Part shown: positions 1 to 11,528 of the stretch, one piece after another | How positions within the stretch are numbered: position 1 is the stretch's first letter | Layout of the letters: each line of letters starts with the position of its first letter | Source of the DNA: Rutstroemia sp. NJR-2017a BVV2 | Taxonomy: Eukaryota; Ascomycota; Leotiomycetes; Helotiales; Rutstroemiaceae | Direction: 5' to 3' | Length of the DNA: 64,000 nucleotides | Assembly (NCBI GenBank): GCA_002946415.1 | Contig: NJPS01000010.1 | Span: forward strand, 434,001-498,000 | Made by a program: the position numbers and the translations under genes | Notes under the pieces: model-generated | Seen by the model: only the letters and a program-made list of their open reading frames with translations | Told to the model about the DNA's origin: nothing | Database searches by the model: none

Positions 1-821
1 TATAGCTGCCTCGGCACTCGTTGCCGCTCTTTATAACGGCGGTCTTCATACAGGAACTACACTCAAACCCGGCATGAGCGTAGCGCAAGGATGCATTTGT
101 GAAATGATCTGCACATGCCAACTTGTCTTCACCGTCCTCATGCTTGCAGCGGAGAAGCACGAAGCTACTTTTCTTGCACCACTCGGCATCGGATTATCTG
201 TCTTCATTGGAGAAATGTCCAGTATGTCCTCTCTCCTCTCTCTCCTCCTCCCCTTCTCTCCTGTTGTTCTCAAACCTCCTCTCCCTCTCTTCTGTTGTTC
301 TCAAAACTTACACTAACCACAACAAAGGTGTCTTCTGGACCGGCGGCTCCATGAACCCCGCCCGCTCCCTAGGCCCCGCAGTCATAAACCGCGACTTCAC
401 CAGCTACCACTGGATCTACTGGGTCGGGCCCATCTCGGGCGCCATCCTCGCAGTTCTCATCTACAAGCTGATCAAAGCGCTCGAATACGAGACCGCACAA
501 CTCGATCCCAGCGAGCTTCTCCCGGAACCGGTCGAAGATACCGAGAAAGGACACACAGGGCCGTGCGAATGCATGTGCTTCAAGGCGAACAAAGATCAGG
601 CCATGATAAGCGGTGGTGGTTTGAGCCCAAACAGCATGCAGGTTCCCTCCGTAGGATACGAACGCAAGACGTCGTCGTTGGTTCCGGTCAAGTCGACGTT
701 GAATGGGAGTTCGGTGAAGAGCGCAAATTCGGGGGAGAGTGAGATGGGGAAGGAGAAAGTGCCCAGTGTGGTGGTTGCGCCGGCACGGGATGACTTTATG
801 CAGGAAATGATTGCGGATTGA
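1..821 (+). CDS. Aquaporin / MIP-family channel, 3' part only (5' end outside window)
   Basis: This is the C-terminal half of a major intrinsic protein, a membrane channel for water or small solutes. The reading frame is open from base 2 with no start, so the gene begins before the window. The model is exon 2-221, a GT-AG intron at 222-327 (donor GTATGT, branch-like CTAAC at 313-317), and exon 328-821. The first exon encodes hydrophobic helices ending in a GIGLSVFIGEM-like segment. The second begins with the hallmark second NPA box (GGSMNPARSLGPAV) followed by the last helix (WVGPISGAILAVLIY). A hydrophilic tail of about 120 residues follows, rich in Ser, Lys and Glu, as in many fungal aquaporins. 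Family membership is secure. Substrate (water or glycerol) cannot be decided without the first NPA box and selectivity residues. The intron carries a 31-bp tandem duplication of pyrimidine-rich sequence. Confidence 0.9.
261..322 (+). repeat. 31-bp tandem duplication inside the aquaporin intron
   Basis: The string CTGTTGTTCTCAAA occurs at 261-274 and again at 292-305, in a CT-rich context, which gives two adjacent units of about 31 bp. The duplication lengthens the intron without touching the donor, the branch-like CTAAC or the acceptor. Confidence 0.7.
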
Positions 822-3800
822 GAAATTGTGAGAATATCGTGGAGTATGGCTAATTAGGACGTGGGGTTTACTTTGTTCTTTGGATTCTTCTGTTTTGGAA
901 GTTGTGAAATTGAATACTACTTTCGGAGGCAGGAATGATAGATTGATGATAGATTGATACGAAAATTACTTCCTCCTCAGTGGAAAACAGTGAAGTCTGC
1001 TAGAAATGGTGAAAGGAGTGAGTTGCCTTTGGTATGGGTCCCGAAACTACATGTGAATGAGAAGTGCATATACACAATGTAGCTGTGAGGTTGTAAAGAA
1101 CCAAGCACCTCCTGTCCATTCACCACTTAAGCTCCAAACTTAGTGGTCGACCGATGGAAGTACAACAATATGGAATCACGAAAGTCCTTGATGCATAGAG
1201 CCATCGGAAGCCTTGAGCAGGACGAAGTATAATGAAGCTTTGCGTCTTGCACGTCGTTTGTATCGAGTCGAGACTGTTTACGGGATAAGGAAGATGCAGC
1301 ATGGTGACATCTGGCCTTGAAGAGGAACCAGGTAGGGTGCCAGTGGTCAAAAATTGACGGTGTCTTTACGCTGGAGAGTAAAAGCAGATCTTATATGATG
1401 AGTAGCTATGTGTTTGAAGAGACATGAAGTTGCTTGATCGATGAATGAATAAGTGCGTGGCAATACCAGCACTTGCGCTTGAAACATTCGATGTAAAGGG
1501 GAAATATGAGTGAACTGTGGTGTGTAAGTGAAGGGTGAGGACGAGACTGGTCCGATGAGACCTTTGCTACTGAATTGTTCACTGGTGTGAATGGGAAGAA
1601 TGTAGAATTATCGTAGTAAGTGTATCTACTTGTCCAGCTGTAGGGAATATGTCATGAAGATGATCTAACTGGGAGCAATAATTCATTCACGATATATCTA
1701 GAGGTGAAGTGCAAGTTCTACAATGCGATGAAGGGCAGTGTTTTCGTCTTGAAGTGTATTAGGGATGGACTGTATGGATATGAAAGTATTTACAAGCAGT
1801 GATGTTCCGGGAGAATGCGTAGTCTAGTGAAAGAGATAGAGATAAGAAATATCCTTTCAGAGAGAATTTAGCAGTAATTGATTAAGACGATATGGAGCAG
1901 TGACGAGGAAAACCGGTCTCGATGTTGGATGAGCATCAAACCAAGCAAGCACTCCAACGATCGAAGAGTAGGTATACGAAAAAAACATCAAGCATAGCAA
2001 TTTGCATACAGCCTGCAGGAGAGGGATGTGAAGGGTGAAAGGCATTTCTTGCTACTGCTGCTAGAGTTACTCTGAGAGACGAGGATGAGGCCAGCACCGA
2101 TCGATTCTACCAACAGATTACAGCTAGAACCGATAATTGATTCATTTTCTGGATATCCTATCTAAATGGAAAGCCCAACACCGCATACTTTGTTCCTGGA
2201 TCAGATCGCCCAGAGCAATTTCCAATTCTCACTTGTATAACGCTCAACCCACGATGAGCTGTGCACTTCCGTCACCGTCGCGAGTGAGTGCTGGAAATGA
2301 CCGGTGTCCATCTCACAGGGCAGGATCGTCGACTCTGGGTTAGGAGCGATGAGGAGCGATACACCTGAGCTGCAGGACAACGGAATCAAATGGCCGAGTA
2401 ACAGGATAGATGGGACGAGAATGATCGTGCTGCGGATGCCCAGCCTTCTCTCTTGAGGCTCTAGGAAGTTTGAATTAGTTTACATAACTTACAACGATAC
2501 TCACGAAACACACCAGGCAGCCTGACCCCCGCCGGGCAAGCATCGCGAGGGCGCGATTTCCAACCATGAAGCCCCCTCGTTCCTTCGTCTCCCTGCTTCC
2601 CCCAGGTTCTCATCTTCGCCTCTTACACACAGCTCATGGGGAAGAGTAGCGGTGAGGGCGGGTTGGTTATGCGCGGATAATCCATCGATCCATAGATAGG
2701 TATGATTTCAACATGATCCTAATACAATGCACTCATTGTCCATGTCCTTCCTTCCTGGCTTGCTTGGGCAATGTGGTGGAGAATTTGGTCAATTCTTTGA
2801 TAGCAAAAGTTATGTTATGTATGTGGCTGTGGGAAGGCGGCGTCAAAATGATTCACGTAAGGATTATACGATTCTGCATTGTTGTTGCGTTGCTACAAGA
2901 TTATCATAACAAAAAACCCGAATAGTAAAGAAAGGAAAGAGCAGAGTAAAGGAGGCTCGACACAACTGGTACGAGGTCCCCGATGCTCCGGAACAAGAAT
3001 TTGAGACAGATGGACGGCGTGGAAGGGACATGGTGGGTGTACGAGCGAGTAGGGGGGAGAATTAGCTATTGATAGGGGGGCTCGGATAGCTGTTCGATGT
3101 CATAACATATCATATCTTCCTCGAATCACAGTCTATCATATTGCTAACGCGGGTAAATAGCTGTATGCACATTGCATGTTGGAGAGAGGCACGACTGCAC
3201 GATGGAGAAAAGCACTGAATGTGTGGAGTATCATGTCCGTAAGCTGGCCGCCTGTTGCGCGCGAAGGCTGTCCGTATGACTGGCGGCTAGGCTTGGTCAC
3301 CTCATCGGGCTGTTGGTCAGAGGCACTGCAATACCAAGATGGAACAGAGAGGGGAAAGCTAGCAATCTAGCTAGCAGATTGGGGGTTCGAAGATGCGCAG
3401 ATAATGAGATGGAGCATGCTGGTTTGACATCATGATGGATGGAACGGGAGGGGATTTTCAGCAAACCCACTTGGCCAAGGAGCCCACGAGCTTTTCTACT
3501 GGCCTTACTGGACTGAAAACGAAGCTACTGTAGACCTCGCGATATGCCTCATAAGAAGGATGGAGCTACTGCTACTGTGTACATCAGGCCAATGGGAATA
3601 TAAACAATGCGACTCCTGGAGAACATCTGCATCCTCGATATCAAAGTGGGGACAGTAATGCTTGGAGGGGCGAGTGTTACAGTTGGCATGAGGTCTGGTG
3701 ATAAGGGAGCAGATCAAAATAGAAGTGCAATGACTCTTCTTGTTACGTGGGATCTGGTACTGCTAGACCGAGGATGTGGATACTCCCGAAGCCCCAGTAT

Positions 3801-6800
3801 TGCCACTGTAGGCAATCCGGCCATTGCGAATATATGGAATACCAACAGAAGCCCAACCGAACAGGTAGTGGAAGTGCCAAGAAGGATCACGAAGGTCTGG
3901 GCAATTTCCGTCTAGCCGTCCATTTGATAAGTGCTCTGTTAACGGTTTGTACGTACATCCTTTATGCTTGGTTTCAGAGCTCGTCGATGTGGTTTTACAT
4001 CATAAGATCGAGCAAGCCTTCTATGACCAGCCTGCGAGAAGTAGATGGCTTAAGAGAAACGGGAAGGTAGAGGAGTAAATTGTTGACAGGCATCCGACGC
4101 CTTTTATCAGCAGACTACGCTGACAGTAACGGGTAAGATTCATTATTCCGATCTATACCATGCTTCCTGACCCTCTAGATGAAATGTGCCGTCTTACATG
4201 TTGTATGCCGTACATCGCAGTCCGTTTCAGAAAAAGGATGTATACGAGGCAGAGAGTAGCACACGAAGGATTTGGAGAGTCTCGAGGGAACAGATGACAA
4301 GCGGTGAGACGGTCGGTAGAGCTGCATAGAAAGAAACGGGCAAACTTCTATCGTGCGGCGTAGGAATTTCTAGAACAAAAATATTCAGAATCCCCCATGT
4401 TTCTAATTCGGAAACCACGCTTTTTTACTTGAGCAAGCGTGCTTACTGCATAATAAGGCAGGACAGGCAGTCGTCTTACACAAAGTCAACTTGATTATTG
4501 TGCCTCACGAGTACTTGAGCAATGCTACTTCAAGGCATGGTAAAATGAAGCTTATGCTACACTATTGATCCCGCGTATCTCCAAAAGCAAGCTAGAGTGA
4601 GATAATATCCCAGTGGCAGATGCAGTCTCCAGAAGAACCCTGGAAGAATAAAAAGAACGAAGGATTCGAGATGCCATCATCGTGGCCGCTCTCATCGCCA
4701 GTGAAAAAGCCTCGAAAACTTTTTATGTTGAAGCCTGTGCCGTAACTGCCACGCAGCTGACAGCATCAGGCAAGATTGTTTTTGCTGTGCCGTGCCGCTA
4801 AAGATCGTAAAAACCATGTGGCATGACGGGCCGGGGCAAGGAAAGATGCTAGAGGTTGCTTTGTGCGATGATAAGGCCAACATCTGATTTGTCTCTCGAA
4901 GCACAAGGGCTTTTCCAGCAGAGCGCGCGTGCAAGGAAATCGCCATGAAAAAGAAAGAAGAGTTAGATCCAGACTAGCGAGACTAGGTAGTTGGTGGTAG
5001 TCTTTGCAGCGGCACATGTTCCCGAACAGCTCGTCTCCACACTTTTTCGCCCAACTCGCCATAAGTCTCCAATATGACAAGGCAGCAGAATAAACAGAGC
5101 TGTGAGAGGTCAACGAGATTTTCCAGCTATTTAGTGGCACGGCATGAACAATATAGATATGTGTAGGTAATGTCCGAATGATGCAACATCAATCAATACA
5201 CAATTTACACCCGAAGTGGTGGTCGTTGAAACGCGCGGTTGGAAGAAGATGCATCCGCTCGTAAAATGGTAGATTCAATAATTCGATCGAGAATAAATAA
5301 CATAAATAAAAATATCCAGAATAATGCGAAACAAGGAAAATAATGGGTAAATTACTCTGTCGACGAAGGATAATTGAGACCACTCTGTCGGGACACTTCT
5401 CAGCCATACCTCGGTAGAGTGATGATGCTGCTGATTCCCGTTTGGGCAGCTGGGTGATATAAGCATCTCAGATGGGTGCGTGGAAGCAAGATGTTGTGCA
5501 TCCACATAATGTTGTATTTTCGTTGGTTCACATTCTGCAATTATGTGTCTTATGCAGTCGTTGGAGTACCTCCTCGGCCCTTTACATACTCAGCTAATGG
5601 CAAGTACAGCCAAGACAGAATAATGGACGGTATAAATTAATGCAGACCAATTATCGCGTACTCTTTGCTACAAAAGGGGTTAGCCGGGTAAAGGAGATCC
5701 TTGCATGCTTATTCCGCTCGGAGAATATATCATGCCGACTTCAGCAGTTGCACATACGATGTGCATGCGGTATGTAAGTAGCCTTCTCGGTGTTGGGACT
5801 GTGGACGAGACTGTGAGAGAACACTCGCAAGATACCAGACGAATATGAGTTGGGGATTTGAGATGCGAGAAACTTCTTCATCAAGCTTGCGCCGGAGGAG
5901 GTCCCCGATGCAAGACCAGCCGAATACATGATTTGCTACCAAGTAGCCAATTCCAACAGATCCAACATATACCATGTCTTCGGCGAGGACAACAGTTGGA
6001 ATTGTGAAATTGTGATGTACGGAGTAGCAAGAGCTTCTCGGGTCCGGTCAGTGTCCGCAATGCGCATGTTTTGATTTTTGACAACAATTTGCGGATCACG
6101 GGTAAAGATTATCTTCGTTAGACTTTATTGGGCCGCTCGCATATAACTATGACGCTTCGTTTTTTTGCACCAATCACGAAGAGGCTCCTTCATTCGCTGC
6201 CGTTCGCTCTGCCTGGTACGACGATGCGAGCTGTGCGAATCACGGCATATCCGAACCCCTCTTCGGTAGTGCTAGCTTTTTAATATATTTCATTTTATAT
6301 GACCATAGGCGAGCGTAGGATTTGTAGCCTCAAGGTTCGCATGGGCCAGGAGGGAGCAAAACGTGGGATCAACGTTGTTCTTGCTCCTTGTAGGAATTTT
6401 TGACGAGTATGTATTTGAAAGAAATCCCTGAGAATTCTAGACCTTGTTTTAGGAAGACGAGTACGACCTTGGAACAATAGAGTTTCGGAAGACTTTCCGC
6501 TTTGTCTACCTGTACATTGCTGGAGCAGTCCCCATTATTGCTACTGCCCCAGAATTGTTCCCCTCCTCAAATGAAATTCGGGTGACAGCTTCTTATCCAT
6601 CGTACTTCTGAAATCATCATTTGCTTGTCTGGGTCGCTCTTGGACGGGCAAACATGAGCGGCCTGCAATCTTGCAACTATGTCCGCTTTCGCATATAGTC
6701 GTTACATAATGATGCTGCTCCTGTAGGAAAAAGATACGTCGTAGATAGGTGTGATGACACTAGCAGACCCAAAGTGTCGGTACGACATACAGTGTTTACC

Positions 6801-9800
6801 TTCCTATCTGGGTGCACACTCGTTTCGTACGTGGGCCGGTAATTAGATAGCTACTTACAGCATGCCATCCATTTTCTACCCGTCGTCCGGGTCCGCTGTT
6901 CAACTGTGACTATCTTTAGAATGTCGTGCATACTCACGTTTGGTAACACGGGATGACTGGAGATTATTCACCAGATGCTTACTGCCAGTCGTCGTATGTG
7001 CACCAATCAGCGTCGGCTCTGATTCCTTGGCTGGCACCGGATTTTGTGCGATATTATGAGAGAACATTACAAACACCAAGAAGCTCTAGTGACGTTGGGT
7101 ATTTGTCGCGGCTTATGGGCGACCAGAGAGCAAAGACCAGCAGGATTAGGATGCTGGTCTATGCACAATAGCACTTACACGATGAATAAGATCTGATTCG
7201 CAGGATCTCGTCAAGGCTCGAATGTTGAGCTCAAGCGTCAAGAGCCTGACTGAAGTGCCGGCCGTACAGCCCCGGCTTCTACCATCTGCTTACCATGCGT
7301 TGGCGCCGAGTGAAATAGCGAGGTTGTATTGCGCCCAGCCAAGTATTCACGTACTGAAGGTAAACTGCTGGCAAGGTTGAGCCTCCAAATGACACTGTCG
7401 CCGTTCCGCAGAAAGGAAAATCATCCCAACTCTACAGCACACAGCTGGTTCCACAATATCCCACTCTGAGCTCTGGTGCGAACGGTAGTTTTCCAAATTC
7501 CGTTCCCGGATTGTTCGGCAAGCAAGGCCGGCGGCATTGCGAAGTATTTATCTGGGCCTTATCGTCGACTTCGTGGCACCCTTGATGACACTTTACCCTG
7601 GATCCTTGACTCAGCATTCGAGCTACTTCTCCATATTATCTGCAGTGAGGTCGGCGCTTGTTCCTGCAGCTAAGAGGCGTGGTTGTGCCAGAACAACTCT
7701 CGGTATATTCCAGAAAACATGGATGACTCCGATCAAAATGGGCCTAGAAGTCCAATTTAAGTGAACTACCGCGGCTAGCCGTCGTAACAGTAAAATTGTA
7801 CAGTGCTTGGAAAAAGGAAGTTTTATGGAGCATTGGGGATGCCGCGACCGCGCCCTCGCAGTTTGTCCCGTCGATGAAGCAATGGAGATCACAGACCGGG
7901 ATAGAGCTTAGTTAATTACCCGTATAGGAAGTCGTTGCGAGGATAGATTATGGGGGGAGGGGGTGGAAAAGTGGTCATACAGAAGCTCACTTGCGGCACT
8001 GTGTTAGCGATATGCAGCCGATCCTGAAATTGGTAGTTTGCACTTTTCTCCAAATTTCAGGGCCGAAGATAGGCTGGAGACTGGAGGCTGGAGACGACAG
8101 CAAATTTTCGTCCAGAATCCGGTTGGTCCATACGAAGCAACAAGTTTCAAATCTGCAAAACGGTTATATCTTTCCTTTAGAAGGAACAGCATCCACTCAC
8201 TTCGAAGTGCCATAAGACATGTTCTACTCTGTAATCTCATTCCTTGTGCTTACGTTTATGGTATGTGATACGCCTGTTCGTAGATCCGCAGTATTCTCGT
8301 ATATTTTCACCCGTTGGTTGCTCATCTAGTTAGTGTTTTGTGGCTTGAGATCGTTGCCGGAAACCCCTAAGATGAGGCTCTTTGATGTTCCCGCCCTTGT
8401 ATCTTTCCGTCTGCTTGCTCGCCTGATAGTCACAACTAGACGTGTTCTACGGTTCTACCGTCCGATCGAACGGCACTTGCATTCTCGAGCTATTGTGCAC
8501 ACACGTCTGAATATCTAGCAGCTGTACTAAGAATTGTCATACAACCACCATTCTCCCGAGCACTCCTACGACGCCTTGACTTCGTAAAAGATGGGAATAA
8601 CCTAGAAGAAAAGCTTGGCTGGATCGGAGCACGTCCCTGATCTGGACGATACCCGCATTACATTATGATATGTCATCAAAGCGTTACCACATCTCTGGAA
8701 TAGAAGGGGTAAGTTTGACCTGGATGATGCCTGCCAACACATATGATCTATTCGGTGTTTGATGGGTTTGCGCCCATTCTCAGACTCTCAGTTTGATGAA
8801 GTTGTCTACGGAGTATATACCTCGGACTTTGAGATAATCCAGTGTCGAAATATTGACGAAGATTGCCTTTGATTGATCTTTGCAACACGTAGATCAGTGC
8901 TGTACGTACTATGCTCACTGTAAGTATCCACGCGCGGTGAGAACCCTTGTGTGGTCATCTAACTCTGTATGCTGTGCCATGCTTACTCATGCCTGACTGT
9001 AATGGGAACGTCTAAGCAATCGCCGACCAAAGCCACCTTAGCGTCACCACTGACTCCTGAGCAACGATAATGATCACAACGATTCCTACAAGTCGACTGT
9101 CATATGTGATGTTTGTTCTTGTCATTATTGGCAGTGACCGAAAATCGCTGTTCTTCGTCTGCGCCGCCCTTAGCCTCAGCTCCTAGATTTCCAACGATTC
9201 GGGATAGAGCGTTACGACTACCGAGAATGCAAGGTTGTCTCGTACATATCGTATAGAAGCTACCCCGTGCGCGCCCTAGGCGATTTCGGAAGGGCTGATC
9301 GGGACTGGCTGGGCGGCCACTTTTTGTAGTGTGACCAGGGGTTTGGGATCCTTATGAAGAAATCCCGACTTGTGAGCTCCATACGCAGCGATCCTTGGGT
9401 AGCTCGCCTTCACTGTGGCCTGCCTCGTTTCATCCTCTGAAGACTTTGAATTCGGATCGTCGTTGCTCGCTTGATAGAGTTCATGGCACGGAGAAACACG
9501 GGGTAATTGTACGATGACTTGAGAGGAAGATCGGCCGTGAGGGAAAGGAAGTATCCAGGTGTTTGTGGTACGATAAAGTGTCTAGGCAGTGGATGAATAA
9601 ATGGGTCACCTCTGACAGCACGCTACCCGTTGACCTTCTAAGTCTTTTTTACCAACTCGCAATTCATGCATGCCACTAAAATCGCATTCGTTTATATAAC
9701 CTTATCAGACCTCGAACTTATCCACTACGTATAGCGTGTATGGGGCAAACACGGTACTGGGCAGGATGTTCTACCAGGTAGGCAACGGCGGCGACAGAGA

Positions 9801-11528
9801 GGGGCAACGCATTCCCGTGCCATCAAAATTTAAACTGGAGAAAAGAGGAGGGAATGATTTCCCTCCCGAAAAGGAAAAAAGAACTAACTATTCACAGTCC
9901 ACATAATCTCAACGAACGGTAACTTAATTGCTAGGTAAGTTTTACGATTTACAGATGACGGCCATGTTGAAAGCTGTACCACCCACTCGATTTGACGACC
10001 CTTCATCGACCTGCATAGTTCGGCATTTGCTAGTAGCTCGTTGTTACGGATGTACGTACTGATCATTAGTTCCATCATACACTCCTCCGCCTCAAGCTAG
10101 AGACTAGATTAAAGTGTGTGTCTGTGTACCCGAATGCTTTTTGCAAACAAAAGTATGCCGACACTAGTCTCTCGATTATTGAGATGCTAGACAGTACTAG
10201 CTGACTCGAATATCTTCTAATAGCCGACCTGAAAATGATCCTACGTTCGCGTATTTTACCTCTGTTGTGGAATCTACGAAATGTAACCTCCCTTTGACCT
10301 AAACAGGTAAGTAAGAATATCTATTTTGAGTGGGTTCCCATCCATGATCATGTACCCTCAATGTACCCTCGTCTAAAGTCCCCTTCTCCAACCTCATTCT
10401 TTGCACAGTATTTTCACTCCATGTCTTGCCATGCAACACAGCACTCCCTGTCCAAAGATTGTTTTTCACCCCTAAACCGCGAAAGGGCAAAAGTATTCTC
10501 TGAAGGAGCTTGGTGCAGAACCTGGCACCAAACCAAGGAGCTAAAATCTGGCCACACTATGTATCGCATGGCATGGCATGACAGGCTTTCAGATCATATC
10601 GAAGGCGCCACAGGCCCACCATGATTACTACCCCACAAGTTCGAAAATTGTCTTTTCTAATCTATTAGCTCTGCTGTTATGCCGGAGTGTAAGAGCGGAC
10701 CGTCCATTTGAAGTCCTGCTAGCAGCGGCTTTTCGAGCGGACTTGCACGAGGATTGTGTCCACTTTTACCCTCAAAAGCAGCTCCCTCGTCATTGTCTTA
10801 GCTTTTCCCAATCATGGCGAAGTAAGGCTCGGTTTGCACTTCCCGGCTTGATAATTTCCTTAGACTGATCTTTTATCAGTCCGGCTTCTTCTCCTTTGAC
10901 TGAGGTTTCTTCCTTCATCAAATATACCTACTTCCAACCAGCACTTCAAACCACCCCTTGTTCTTTGGCTGGCCTTTTCATGTACATGCATATTCCTTCT
11001 GCACCTGCTAGGTTCCTTATCCTTGGTGCTATCCATTAACGCCTGTTTACCTTCATACCGCCAGCCATCTAGTAAGCACCACTCAACCGGCCTCGCACGA
11101 GCGTCTGCTTCCAGAAGAATGGGTTTGTCCGAACTCGTGGTCACAGCATGAGCCACATCTTCTAAATTGCCATTACCGACAGGATTTCTCGACGCATTAT
11201 ACCTATCACATCTCTACTTTCCATTCGGGACTCCTCGTGTCATTGTTACATCGTACTTCCTCAAAACTGCTCTCCAATCACCGCAAGCCATCACTCGAAT
11301 TGAGACTGGCGGCACTTCGCTGCGACTGCCGTTTTGAAAGAGCTTGACTATCCTTATTGGAGGTCAGCTGAATTCTTCCACCATCGAAAGCAGGCAATTT
11401 CAGCAATCCTGAAATAGTTGACACAAACCCTGCATGTGCCACACGATTACGTCCCATCCGAGGAAAGATTCTATCTCGTTGTTGTGTGAACCATACTTGC
11501 CTTCCTTTTCGAATATCGACTCTTGAAT
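822..11528. other. 10.7-kb gene-poor region between aquaporin and the PRO1-like regulator
   Basis: I see no convincing gene here. Open frames are short (about 100 codons at most), lack recognisable domains and have no plausible splice-linked continuation on either strand. There is no transposon coding sequence, tRNA or rRNA that I recognise, and the base composition looks mixed rather than strongly AT-rich. Small features include a G-rich run at about 7950-7966, a doubled ATGTACCCTC near 10350-10371 and GGCAT triplets near 10566. The last several hundred bases (from about 10.9 kb) are pyrimidine-rich and may be promoter or a long 5' leader of the downstream regulator. Non-coding transcripts cannot be excluded. 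Confidence 0.6.

Noticed and set aside
3358..3376. GCTAGC palindromic cluster
   Set aside because: Short imperfect inverted repeat with no flanking direct repeat or coding sequence, so not enough for a MITE call.
7948..7966. G-rich run as a possible G-quadruplex
   Set aside because: A single isolated tract with no gene or promoter nearby to give it meaning.
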